Below, piece by piece: positions 1-6,574 of a DNA stretch of 8,785 nt. A program made the translations under genes and the position numbers. Where the stretch lies: positions 1 to 8,785 of the forward strand of contig CANRGF010000033.1 of assembly GCA_947630075.1 (NCBI GenBank), read 5' to 3'. Source of the stretch: an uncultured Clostridia bacterium. Lineage in GTDB: Bacteria; Bacillota; Clostridia; Christensenellales; UBA1242. The notes under the pieces were generated by a model. The model was not told the origin of the DNA. It saw nothing but the letters and a program-made list of their open reading frames with translations, and ran no database searches. Within the stretch, counting starts at the first letter, position 1; each line of letters starts with the position of its first letter.

Positions 1-29
1 ATGGCTTAGGCTTTTCAATAAAAAAATAA
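1..29 (+). CDS. C-terminal tail of an upstream gene, possibly a TrmR-like O-methyltransferase (partial)
   Basis: In frame 3 the window opens with codons reading GLGFSIKK followed by TAA at 27-29. The first two bases (AT) would complete an Asp codon if the preceding base is G, giving DGLGFSIKK. A DG-L-[AG]-x-S-x-K-K ending resembles, from memory, the C-terminus of class I SAM O-methyltransferases of the TrmR/YrrM type, which methylate 5-hydroxyuridine 34 of tRNA. The next gene is a TrhP-family U32 protein, which makes that hydroxyuridine, and the two neighbour each other in B. subtilis. The call rests on eight residues plus gene order and is an inference; the presence of some coding tail is better supported because a terminator follows at once. 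Confidence 0.4.
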
Positions 30-49
30 AGGCACATAAGTGCTTTTTT
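28..49 (+). terminator. Rho-independent terminator of the upstream gene
   Basis: An 8-bp stem AAAGGCAC (28-35) / GTGCTTTT (40-47), with one G-U pair and an ATAA loop, runs into T44-49. It overlaps the TAA at 27-29 and isolates the upstream gene from the promoter at 85-113. Confidence 0.75.
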
Positions 50-84
50 ATCAAAATTTAGAATTTATATTGTTGCCAAAATAG

Positions 85-113
85 TTGAAAATGCTTTGCT
101 TTTGTGTTAAAAT
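85..113 (+). promoter_or_regulatory. Sigma-A promoter placing the transcript start on the U32 start codon (leaderless)
   Basis: A TTGAAA -35 (85-90), a 17-bp spacer and an extended -10 TGT-TAAAAT (hexamer 108-113) are present. With usual geometry the +1 is base 120, the A of the ATG. No Shine-Dalgarno sequence is present; bases 114-119 contain only A and T. The promoter of der at 5062-5090 has the same hexamers, spacer and distance to ATG. Confidence 0.75.
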
Positions 114-119
114 AAAAAT

Positions 120-1328
120 ATGGAATTACTTTCTCCCGCTGGGGATAAAAACAAATTAATTATGGCAATAGAGTATGGGGCGGATGCGGTCTATTTGGCG
201 TCCACTCGTTTTGGCTTGCGCACTTTTGCCGGCAATTTCGATTTAGACGGCTTAAAATGGGCGGTCAATTATGCACACGAGCACGGAGTGAAAGTTTATG
301 TAACAGTCAACATAATTCCACACGAAAGTGATTTGGCCGATTTGCCAGAATATATCAAATATCTTAAAAAAATCAAAGTTGACGCTGTCATTGTGGCAGA
401 TTTAGGAGTGATGTCTATCGTTAAGCGCGTTGCACCAAAACTCCCAATCCATGTCAGCACGCAAGCAAACATCACTAATAGCGAAAGTGCAAAAGTTTTC
501 ATCTCACTAGGTGCTAAAAGGCTGATATTGGCGCGTGAAATGACGATAGAAGAAATAAAGACCCTTCGCCAAAGCATTCCACCCGAAATTGAGTTGGAAG
601 CCTTTTGCCACGGTGCGATGTGCATAAGTTATTCGGGCAGGTGTTTGCTCAGCAATTTCTTCACCGGGCGAGATGCCAATCGCGGAGCGTGTGTGCAGGC
701 TTGCAGGTGGAATTATGCCATTAGAGAGATAAATAAGCAGCAAGAATATCCAATCGAAGAAGATGAGCACGGTACTTACATTTTAAATAGTAAAGATTTG
801 TGTATGATTGACTATCTTGATAAACTTCGTGATGCGGGTGTTAGTTCAATTAAAATTGAAGGCAGAATGAAAACGGAATATTATGTGGCAAACATCACAA
901 ACGCATATAGGCAAGCGCTAAATTATTTAGGCAGTCATAAGTCTTATAAACTGCCAGAAAAAATCAGAGCGGAAATTTATAAGTCTAGCCACCGAGATTA
1001 TTCTTGCGGATTTTATTTTGGCGACCCTAAGCAGAATTTAGACACAAGCCTGCCAACATCCACTTATGATTTTGTTGCAGTTGTTTTGGAAAACACCAAG
1101 AATGGCAAAACGCTCGTTGAAATGCGCAATAGGTTTGACAAATCTCCGCTCGAATTGTTGTCTAAAACGAAAAATAATGATATAGTGGAAATAGAAAAGA
1201 TTGAAGATTTAGATGGCAATGATTTGCCTGAATGCAAAATTCCAAAGCAGCAAGTTTACATTTACACAAAAAAAAATTTAAAAAAATATGAAATTTTGCG
1301 CCGAAAAGCAGAAAAATCTTCAAAATAA
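120..1328 (+). CDS. trhP: U32 family protein, TrhP-type tRNA 5-hydroxyuridine synthesis
   Basis: This is a 402-residue U32 protein, of typical length for the TrhP/YrrO group, and a cytoplasmic protein. TrhP proteins are known to take part in prephenate-dependent hydroxylation of U34 in tRNA; the old name, peptidase U32, reflects homology rather than shown proteolysis here. Seen in sequence: the N-terminal MELLSPAGD motif, then AFCHGAMCISYSGRC with cysteines at 163, 168 and 175, and RGACVQACR with cysteines at 191 and 195. The four at 168, 175, 191 and 195 match the family's Fe-S ligands. A further conserved block, SSIKIEGRMKTEYYV, lies near residues 240-256. The ATG is chosen because the N-terminal motif begins there; there is no ribosome site and the promoter implies a leaderless message. 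The lipid kinase gene follows with no gap. B. subtilis has two paralogues (YrrN, YrrO), and assignment to one is not possible here. Confidence 0.85.
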   Translation: MELLSPAGDKNKLIMAIEYGADAVYLASTRFGLRTFAGNFDLDGLKWAVNYAHEHGVKVYVTVNIIPHESDLADLPEYIKYLKKIKVDAVIVADLGVMSIVKRVAPKLPIHVSTQANITNSESAKVFISLGAKRLILAREMTIEEIKTLRQSIPPEIELEAFCHGAMCISYSGRCLLSNFFTGRDANRGACVQACRWNYAIREINKQQEYPIEEDEHGTYILNSKDLCMIDYLDKLRDAGVSSIKIEGRMKTEYYVANITNAYRQALNYLGSHKSYKLPEKIRAEIYKSSHRDYSCGFYFGDPKQNLDTSLPTSTYDFVAVVLENTKNGKTLVEMRNRFDKSPLELLSKTKNNDIVEIEKIEDLDGNDLPECKIPKQQVYIYTKKNLKKYEILRRKAEKSSK

Positions 1329-2246
1329 ATGATAAAAAATGAAAAGGAAGCAAAAGTGAAGCAACCAACAAGTGTTTTAATTATTTATAATCCAAACGCA
1401 ATGAAAGGTAAAATTGATGAACATTTGCCCAATATTAAGCAGCGTTTGTCTTTGCGTTATTCCGTTGTGGATGCAATCACGAGCCCAACGCCAGACGGCA
1501 CTGAAGAATTGGCGCAGAAAAATGCCAGCAAATATGACATCATCATTTCTTGTGGAGGAGATGGCACTCTTCATCAGGTTGTGAATGGGGTGATGAAAAG
1601 CGGTGCCTCGCCTATGGTTGGCATTTTGCCATTTGGCAGTTGCAACGATGTGGCGCGCACGCTCAAAATACCTTTTGATTTGGATAAAGCCATTGACTGC
1701 ATTCTTCGTTTAAACACAACTGATTATGATTTGATGTTTGACGGAGAAGAGTACATAACTTATTCGCTCGCGTGCGGCTACCTCACCGGCGTGAGTTACA
1801 CTGCGTCAAGCAGCATGAAGAAGAAATTGGGTTGGTCATCATATCTATTGCAAGCGTCCAGATTTGCCTTCAAAATGAAGTCCCTTCCACTCACAATCAC
1901 GGCAGATGGCGAACGCATACATGGCAAATTCTTTTTCGCCTTGCTTGTAAACGGCGAATCAACGGGCGGTTTTCATATAAATAAGGGTGAAAATTTATCC
2001 AATCACAAAGTGAAATTGGTGCTAATTAAACAAACGGGAGCACTTGGCAAGGTGTTCACATTCCTAAATTTATTTATGCACGGCATTAAGGCTGTCAAGA
2101 AGAGCAAAAATGCCATCATTATGGATGTGAACGAAGTTGAAATTGAAAATCATTCAAGTGCGGCTTTTGCCCTAGATGGTGAAAAAACCGAATTTTTAAA
2201 GAAACATATCTCTGTTAATGAAACAATCAAATTTATCAAAGGATAA
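1329..2246 (+). CDS. Diacylglycerol/lipid kinase of the DagK/YegS family
   Basis: A 305-residue protein with the DAGK catalytic fold, expected to phosphorylate diacylglycerol or a related lipid at the inner face of the membrane and so return it to phospholipid synthesis. Visible motifs: LIIYNPNAMKGK (residues 17-28), the nucleotide-binding CGGDGTLHQVVNG (75-87), GILPFGSCNDVAR (98-110, where relatives usually have G-T-G/A-N-D) and the C-terminal DGE (283-285). It is a single domain of standard length with no membrane span. The ATG directly follows the TAA of the U32 gene, so the two are cotranscribed, but no ribosome site precedes it. A GTG at 1356 in the same frame has AAGGA 7 bases upstream and would leave six residues before the first conserved strand, as is common in the family; it may be the true start. 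Diacylglycerol, sphingosine-like and undecaprenol substrates cannot be told apart by motif. Confidence 0.85.
   Translation: MIKNEKEAKVKQPTSVLIIYNPNAMKGKIDEHLPNIKQRLSLRYSVVDAITSPTPDGTEELAQKNASKYDIIISCGGDGTLHQVVNGVMKSGASPMVGILPFGSCNDVARTLKIPFDLDKAIDCILRLNTTDYDLMFDGEEYITYSLACGYLTGVSYTASSSMKKKLGWSSYLLQASRFAFKMKSLPLTITADGERIHGKFFFALLVNGESTGGFHINKGENLSNHKVKLVLIKQTGALGKVFTFLNLFMHGIKAVKKSKNAIIMDVNEVEIENHSSAAFALDGEKTEFLKKHISVNETIKFIKG
1344..1358 (+). promoter_or_regulatory. Ribosome binding site that may set a GTG start for the lipid kinase
   Basis: AAGGA (1344-1348) lies 7 bases before a GTG (1356-1358) in the kinase frame, while the upstream ATG at 1329 has no such site. If used, the protein loses nine residues that are Lys/Glu-rich and outside the catalytic fold. 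Confidence 0.45.
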
Positions 2247-2266
2247 AGCGCATTTGCGCTTTTTTT
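2245..2266 (+). terminator. Rho-independent terminator of the trhP-lipid kinase unit
   Basis: A perfect 7-bp stem AAAGCGC (2245-2251) / GCGCTTT (2256-2262) with an ATTT loop runs into T2260-2266. The stem begins inside the TAA stop codon (2244-2246), so the gene and its terminator overlap. Confidence 0.85.
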
Positions 2267-2270
2267 ATTT

Positions 2271-2288
2271 TGATTATAGTTATATTCA
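2271..2288. promoter_or_regulatory. Imperfect 18-bp dyad before feoA, candidate iron-regulator operator
   Basis: TGATTATA-GT-TATATTCA reads as an 8-2-8 inverted repeat with one mismatch. It lies 25 bases before the feoA ATG and is flanked by a second pair of arms, TTTTGATT (2268-2275) and AATCAAAA (2290-2297). feoAB operons are commonly controlled by Fur or DtxR-type regulators, and the AT-rich TGAT...TCA outline is Fur-like. Chance dyads are frequent in such AT-rich DNA. No convincing -35/-10 pair was found here. Confidence 0.35.
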
Positions 2289-2313
2289 AAATCAAAATCT
2301 AATAGATTATTTT

Positions 2314-2541
2314 ATGACATTGAATGAAGTGAAATTAAACACACCTTGTTTAATCAAGCAAATAAACGATATGGACGAAAAAACAAAAATTCGATTAATG
2401 GAATTAGGCATTGTTGAAAACACAAAAATTTTGGTTAAAGCTAGAAGCGTTTTAAAAAAAACATTGCTCGTTGTTTTCAACAATTCTTGCTTTACAATCA
2501 AAGAAAATGTGGCCAGCGCGATAGTGGTGAATTATGCATAA
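2314..2541 (+). CDS. feoA: FeoA, small SH3-like protein of ferrous iron uptake
   Basis: A 75-residue protein with the FeoA layout. FeoA is a cytoplasmic SH3-fold accessory of the FeoB Fe2+ transporter and is thought to modulate it. Seen: an N-terminal LNEVKLNTPCLIKQI strand region, the family's RLMELGI motif (residues 27-33), and the closing FTIKENVASAIVV segment that matches the usual FeoA C-terminal strand. The ATG at 2314 is chosen because the family begins there with a [LN]-x-E-[LV] segment; the same frame is open back to 2218, but that extension runs through the upstream terminator hairpin and has no family similarity. No Shine-Dalgarno site is visible. The last codons overlap the feoB start by 8 bases, so the pair is translationally coupled. 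Confidence 0.85.
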   Translation: MTLNEVKLNTPCLIKQINDMDEKTKIRLMELGIVENTKILVKARSVLKKTLLVVFNNSCFTIKENVASAIVVNYA

Positions 2542-4690
2542 AGTTCTTTTAATTGGTAACCCAAATGTGGGCAAATCCACATTGTATAATAGCCTAACAA
2601 AATCGCATGAGCACACAGGCAATTTTCATGGTGTTACGGTTGAAGAAAAACGTAAACGAATAACATTTGCCGGCGAGCTATATGAGTTTGTTGACTTGCC
2701 AGGATTTTATTCCCTAAACACTTTTTCGTTTGAAGAAGATGTGAGCAAAAACATTTTGCTAAAAGAAGCATCAACAAAATTATTGGTTTGTGATGCAAAT
2801 TCGCTAAGGAGAAATTTATATATTTCGCTTCAAATGAAAGAACTTGGGTTAGAGCATAAAATTTTAATAAACAACTATGATTATTTTTTGCGTCATGGTG
2901 GCAAAATTGATGCAAAAAAATTAGAGCAAAATCTTGGTGCTCGGGTGGAAATTATCAACGCCAAAAAAATAAAATTGAGCAAAGACATATTAAATATTTA
3001 TGTTGACAACTCAACAAAAATGCCGATTGCCAGCAGCTCGGCAAAAGAGCAAAAATTTTTTGCAAATCAAAAAAATGATGCGATTTATTCAAAAAATTTG
3101 CAAAATAACGGCGAAAATTTAAAAATTTCAAAAATTTTTAATAAAAACACATCATATCTAACTAAATTCGTTGAAATTGTTAAATCAAAATTTAATTTGA
3201 CGAACGAACAAATTGTTTTCGCATTTAATGGTGAGTTTCAAAATTTAGAAGAAGGGCAAATTGAATTTATTCGCGCTCTCTATCCGCAAATTATCAAAGC
3301 TCGATATGATTTTTTAGATGCGGTTCTATTTGATTGCGTGAGTGTGAAAAAAGATTTTGTTTATGGTGCTTCCAAGTTGGACAAGTTTTTGCTTAATCCA
3401 ATATTTATGTTCGTTGCATTTTTGCTATTTTTCTTTTTGAGCATTTATGTTATTTTTTTCGGCGTTGGTCCACTCATTAGCGAGTTTTTGATTTCTGTTT
3501 TAAATTTCGTGCTGATAAATCCGGTGCTGAATTTGCTTGGCTTAATAACAAACAATATGTGGCTAATTGAATTTTTCTCGGGTGGAGTTTTCAATTCGTT
3601 CACAATAGTCCTTTCATTTTTGCCTCAGGTCTGTTTGTTGTTTATTTTCATCACCATTTTAGAAGATAGTGGTTTAATCTCCCGTTTGGCGTATGTGTTT
3701 GACGATTTTCTCTCTTTCTTTGGTTTGAATGGAAAATCAATTTATATCATTTTGTTAGGGTTGGGGTGCAACACAATGTCTACTCTTGCTTCGCGCAATG
3801 CAAGCAACAAAAATTTAAAAATCAAAACAGCGCTCGTTAATCCGTATATTAGTTGCATGGCAAGGCTCCCAATCTTCGTTTTGGTGGCATCTGCTTTCTT
3901 TGGCGCAAAATCTTATTTTGTTGTGGTAGGGTTGTATCTATTAGGTTTGTTTGTGGCTCTAGCAATGTCTTGCTTTTTAAATAAAACGCTTTTGAAAAAC
4001 ACTGAAAGCAATCTTTTACTAGAATTTCCACCCGTTCGCGGCTTAGATTTCAAACACATTTTTCAAGTTGGCAAATCAAATGCCGTAGATTTCACCAAGC
4101 GTGTGTTTGGGGTGGTGGTGAGCGTTGGAATAATTGTCTGGTTGCTTTCACACACCACATTTTCGCTTGCCTACACAAGCAAAATCACAAATTCAATATT
4201 GTTCTTCTTTGCAAATAAAATTTCGTTTGTTTTCGCTCCAATAGGGCTGAATAGCGCAGGCATTGTTTGTGCGTTAATTGTGGGGATAATGGCTAAAGAA
4301 TTGATTGTGTCCACAATTTCAATTAGCAACAATGCGCTCACAAATTCCGCACTAATGTTGAGTTTAACAATGGCTTCAAGTGCAGTGCATTTCAACACTG
4401 CAAGCGCACTATCCTTTCTAATTTTTAGCCTATTATACTGCCCGTGCATTTCCAATTTGGCAGTGCTTAAAAAAGAAGTGGGCAAATTTTATTTGTGGTT
4501 TGCAATATTAAGCCAGTTTACAATCGCATATTTATTAAGTTTTGTGGCTTATCAGGGCATAACGCATGGCATAATTTATCCAATTTTAGCTCTGGTTGTG
4601 GCAGCAATCATTCTATTTTCTGCCACTTATATAATAAAAAAAGTTAAGCACCCAAAATGCTTAACTTGCAATAGATGTGGCAAAAAATAG
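2534..4690 (+). CDS. feoB: FeoB, GTP-dependent ferrous iron transporter
   Basis: A 718-residue membrane transporter that imports Fe2+ with the help of an N-terminal G-protein domain. Seen: G1 GNPNVGKS (8-15), G2 Thr35 in FHGVTVEE, G3 DLPG (54-57) and G4 NNYD (113-116). A helical linker of about 155-270 follows, then a core of multiple hydrophobic spans from about 288. The two gate repeats are recognisable: LLGLGCNTMSTLASR with Cys412 and SCMARLP with Cys441 in the first, MAKELIVSTI (587-596) and LLYCPC with Cys636/638 in the second. The end CLTCNRCGKK carries a three-cysteine tail (709, 712, 715) like the Cys-rich FeoB C-termini. No SAx-type G5 is obvious after G4, and residues about 160-205 are rich in Asn, Lys and Ser. 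Translation is coupled to feoA, and the final codons contain a minus-strand terminator hairpin. Confidence 0.92.
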   Translation: MHKVLLIGNPNVGKSTLYNSLTKSHEHTGNFHGVTVEEKRKRITFAGELYEFVDLPGFYSLNTFSFEEDVSKNILLKEASTKLLVCDANSLRRNLYISLQMKELGLEHKILINNYDYFLRHGGKIDAKKLEQNLGARVEIINAKKIKLSKDILNIYVDNSTKMPIASSSAKEQKFFANQKNDAIYSKNLQNNGENLKISKIFNKNTSYLTKFVEIVKSKFNLTNEQIVFAFNGEFQNLEEGQIEFIRALYPQIIKARYDFLDAVLFDCVSVKKDFVYGASKLDKFLLNPIFMFVAFLLFFFLSIYVIFFGVGPLISEFLISVLNFVLINPVLNLLGLITNNMWLIEFFSGGVFNSFTIVLSFLPQVCLLFIFITILEDSGLISRLAYVFDDFLSFFGLNGKSIYIILLGLGCNTMSTLASRNASNKNLKIKTALVNPYISCMARLPIFVLVASAFFGAKSYFVVVGLYLLGLFVALAMSCFLNKTLLKNTESNLLLEFPPVRGLDFKHIFQVGKSNAVDFTKRVFGVVVSVGIIVWLLSHTTFSLAYTSKITNSILFFFANKISFVFAPIGLNSAGIVCALIVGIMAKELIVSTISISNNALTNSALMLSLTMASSAVHFNTASALSFLIFSLLYCPCISNLAVLKKEVGKFYLWFAILSQFTIAYLLSFVAYQGITHGIIYPILALVVAAIILFSATYIIKKVKHPKCLTCNRCGKK
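4636..4667 (-). terminator. Rho-independent terminator of the minus-strand gene, inside the feoB 3' end
   Basis: A perfect 10-bp inverted repeat AAGTTAAGCA (4641-4650) / TGCTTAACTT (4658-4667) with a 7-base loop. Read on the minus strand it is followed by seven T (complement of A4636-4642), which makes it a strong terminator in that direction. On the plus strand it is followed by GCAATAG, so it is not a terminator for feoB. It begins 32 bases beyond the stop codon of the convergent small gene. Confidence 0.8.
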
Positions 4691-4698
4691 CCTATAAG

Positions 4699-4986
4699 TT
4701 AATATCCAAGATGATAAAATTTGTTTATAATTTCATCAATTTTGCTTTTTAAATCCTTCACTTTGCCGGTCATTTTCTTTTTCTCGGCTCCCTTCAACAC
4801 GTCTTTAAAGCTTTGATCAATATCGTCTAATTCAGCAGACATTTCTTCCATCTCAGATGCGTATTCCTCCGAAGATAGTCGCCTGCTTTTAAAGCTATCC
4901 ATAACGTCATCAACTCGCTTTTCAACGGCATAATATCTTTCTAATTCAAGATTTTTGTTGAATTCTTTTAAATCTTTCTCAAACAT
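4699..4986 (-). CDS. Small charged helical protein of unknown function
   Basis: I do not recognise this 95-residue protein. It is cytoplasmic by appearance: there is no signal sequence, no hydrophobic stretch and no cysteine. It is dominated by Lys, Glu, Asp and long amphipathic helices, so coiled-coil or helical-bundle structure is likely; a Ser-rich break near SRRLSSEE (35-42) may separate two helices, and KVKDLKSKIDEIINKF (75-90) has heptad-like spacing. The start is the ATG at 4986, set by GGAGG (4992-4996 on the minus strand) five bases upstream; the frame is open further to 5022, but that extension would run through the promoter. It has its own consensus promoter and terminator, so it is a single-gene unit, divergent from der and convergent with feoB. 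The complete expression signals argue that it is a real gene. Confidence 0.75.
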   Translation of the reverse strand: MFEKDLKEFNKNLELERYYAVEKRVDDVMDSFKSRRLSSEEYASEMEEMSAELDDIDQSFKDVLKGAEKKKMTGKVKDLKSKIDEIINKFYHLGY

Positions 4987-5003
4987 CACTGCCTCCGAAC
5001 AAT

Positions 5004-5032
5004 AATATATCACATGGAGCAAAACTTGTCAA
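5004..5032 (-). promoter_or_regulatory. Consensus sigma-A promoter of the small minus-strand gene
   Basis: On the minus strand a perfect TTGACA (5027-5032), a 17-bp spacer and TATATT (5004-5009) are present, with TG one base before the -10. The predicted start is near 4997, directly beside the GGAGG, which gives a 5' leader of only about 11 nt. Confidence 0.8.
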
Positions 5033-5041
5033 TACAAGTTT
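5022..5041. promoter_or_regulatory. Perfect 8-4-8 dyad over the -35 of the minus-strand promoter, candidate operator
   Basis: AAACTTGT (5022-5029), CAAT, ACAAGTTT (5034-5041) is a perfect inverted repeat that covers the -35 hexamer at 5027-5032. It lies 21 bases upstream of the der -35. A repressor bound here would block the small gene. It lacks a long T-run on either side, so a terminator is less likely. Confidence 0.45.
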
Positions 5042-5061
5042 AAAAAATATTTTTAATTTTA

Positions 5062-5090
5062 TTGAAATGTTTTAAAATTTGTGTTAAAAT
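5062..5090 (+). promoter_or_regulatory. Sigma-A promoter placing the transcript start on the der start codon (leaderless)
   Basis: TTGAAA (5062-5067), a 17-bp spacer and extended -10 TGT-TAAAAT (5085-5090). The expected +1 is 5097, the A of the der ATG. Bases between the -10 and ATG (AGGCTT) hold only an AGG three bases from the start, too close to act as a ribosome site. An A/T-tract palindrome at 5043-5054 could act as an UP element. Confidence 0.75.
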
Positions 5091-5096
5091 AGGCTT

Positions 5097-6416
5097 ATGA
5101 GCAAACTTCCGTTAGTGGCAATCGTTGGCAAGCCAAATGTGGGCAAATCCACTTTTTTCAATAAGATTGCCGGCAGTAAAATTAGCATCGTTGAGGATAT
5201 CCCCGGAGTTACGAGGGATAGGATTTTTGCAAACGCCGAATGGTGTGGCTTTCACTTCCAAATTGTGGATACGGGAGGTTTGGATTTCAACAAAACAGAT
5301 GAAATCAACAAGCGCATTTTGGAGCAGGCTAATTTGGCAATAGAAATTGCGGATGTGATAGTGCTGTTTGTGGATGGCAAAACAGGTTTAACCCATGATG
5401 ACATCGAAGTGGCAAGCCACCTTCGTAGAGCCAAAGCTCCTAAAATAGTAGCAGTAAACAAGTTAGATAACTATGAGCTCGAAAAGACTTATGAATTTTA
5501 TGAGCTAGGCTTGGGTGAGCCAATCGCCATTTCAGCAGAGCAGAGTAAGGGTCTAGGCGATTTGCTTGATGAAATTGTTAAACACCTTAAAAAAGTGGAG
5601 CAAGCAGAAGATGAAAATGTGGTTAAAATAGCGCTTGTGGGCAAGCCGAATGCGGGTAAATCAAGCATCACTAATCGCTTGTTGGGTGAAGAACGCATGG
5701 TGGTGAGCTCTGTGGCAGGCACCACACGTGATGCGATAGATAGCCCATTTAGATGGAATAATAAAGACTATAGTTTGATAGACACAGCAGGCTTAAGGCG
5801 CAAATCAAAAATCGAGCCAGATAGCATTGAGCGATATAGCGTTATTCGCAGCCTTAGTGCGATAGAGCGATGTGATGTAGCCGTGCTGGTGATTGATGCA
5901 AGTGAGGGCATAACCGAGCAAGATGTGAAAATTGCAGGGCTTATTCACGAGCAGTATAAACCAAGTGTAATTGTTGTTAATAAATGGGATTTAATTGAGA
6001 ATAGCGAGCAGCAACGCAAGGCGTTTGAAAAGCAGTTTGAAAAAGATTTGGCGTTTATGAAATATTATGTAACCATATATGCTAGTGCGCAGGATGGCAG
6101 GAATATAGGCAAAATTATGCAAGCGGTTAACGAAGCGCATTCAAACGCCAAGCGTGAAATATCCATGTCGCTATTTAACAATGTGCTCACCAATGCGATA
6201 AGTTCTAGTGAGCCGCCCGCAAAAAATGGCAAAAAAATAAAAATCATTTTTGGCAAACAAATTGCCACTTGTCCGCCCACATTTAATATATATTGCAACC
6301 ACGCCGAACTTATTGAAAATTCCTACGCAAGATATATTGAAAACAACCTACGCCGTGCTTTTGATTTTAAAGGCACGCCAATTAAAATTCAGTTTAAAAA
6401 TAAGGGCGAAGATTAA
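5097..6416 (+). CDS. der: Ribosome assembly GTPase Der (EngA)
   Basis: A 439-residue protein with the tandem GTPase layout unique to Der, which acts in maturation of the 50S ribosomal subunit. First G domain: GKPNVGKST (11-19), Thr39 of GVTRDR, DTGG (58-61), NKLD (121-124). Second G domain: GKPNAGKSS (182-190), GTTRDAI (208-214), DTAG (230-233), NKWD (295-298). From about residue 355 a KH-like domain follows, with the typical GKKIKIIFGKQ, PPTF and NNLRRAFDFKGTPI segments. Length and all motifs are standard, so the gene is intact. The start is fixed by the MSKLPLVAIVGKPN opening. It lacks a ribosome site, and the promoter implies a leaderless transcript. It is a single-gene unit with its own terminator, divergent from the small helical protein gene. 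Confidence 0.96.
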   Translation: MSKLPLVAIVGKPNVGKSTFFNKIAGSKISIVEDIPGVTRDRIFANAEWCGFHFQIVDTGGLDFNKTDEINKRILEQANLAIEIADVIVLFVDGKTGLTHDDIEVASHLRRAKAPKIVAVNKLDNYELEKTYEFYELGLGEPIAISAEQSKGLGDLLDEIVKHLKKVEQAEDENVVKIALVGKPNAGKSSITNRLLGEERMVVSSVAGTTRDAIDSPFRWNNKDYSLIDTAGLRRKSKIEPDSIERYSVIRSLSAIERCDVAVLVIDASEGITEQDVKIAGLIHEQYKPSVIVVNKWDLIENSEQQRKAFEKQFEKDLAFMKYYVTIYASAQDGRNIGKIMQAVNEAHSNAKREISMSLFNNVLTNAISSSEPPAKNGKKIKIIFGKQIATCPPTFNIYCNHAELIENSYARYIENNLRRAFDFKGTPIKIQFKNKGED

Positions 6417-6436
6417 AATTTTGGCTAAAAACTCAC

Positions 6437-6465
6437 AAAAAATAGCAAAAAAATGCTATTTTTTT
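6437..6465 (+). terminator. Rho-independent terminator of der
   Basis: An 11-bp stem AAAAAATAGCA (6437-6447) / TGCTATTTTTT (6454-6464), with an A6 loop and T6459-6465, begins 20 bases after the der stop. A weaker A/T hairpin (6480-6486 / 6491-6497) follows and adds nothing certain. Confidence 0.8.
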
Positions 6466-6520
6466 AAAAAACTAAAATTTTTTTTGCTTTCAAAAAAGAA
6501 AAATAGCATCATTATTTTAA

Positions 6521-6549
6521 TTGTTTTTTATTTTTATATGTGATAAAAT
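6521..6549 (+). promoter_or_regulatory. Promoter of plsY
   Basis: TTGTTT (6521-6526), a 17-bp spacer and extended -10 TGA-TAAAAT (6544-6549). The predicted start near 6556 leaves a leader of about 19 nt containing GAGTGAGG just before the ATG. Confidence 0.55.
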
Positions 6550-6574
6550 ATACTTGATAGTTGAGAGTGAGGAT

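Noticed and set aside
2218..2313. Upstream extension of feoA from ATG 2218
   Set aside because: It runs through the end of the lipid kinase gene and its terminator hairpin; the FeoA fold starts at 2314.
4987..5022. Twelve-residue N-terminal extension of the small minus-strand protein
   Set aside because: It covers the -10 element, while GGAGG is placed correctly for ATG 4986.
6480..6497. TTTTTTG/CAAAAAA hairpin after the der terminator as a second terminator
   Set aside because: Mostly A/T pairs, no T-run after it, and homopolymer tracts make it likely by chance.
6521..6574. Upstream extension of plsY starting at TTG 6521
   Set aside because: The TTG is the -35 of the promoter and the added residues have no family similarity; ATG 6575 has a nearby GTGAGG and matches the family N-terminus.
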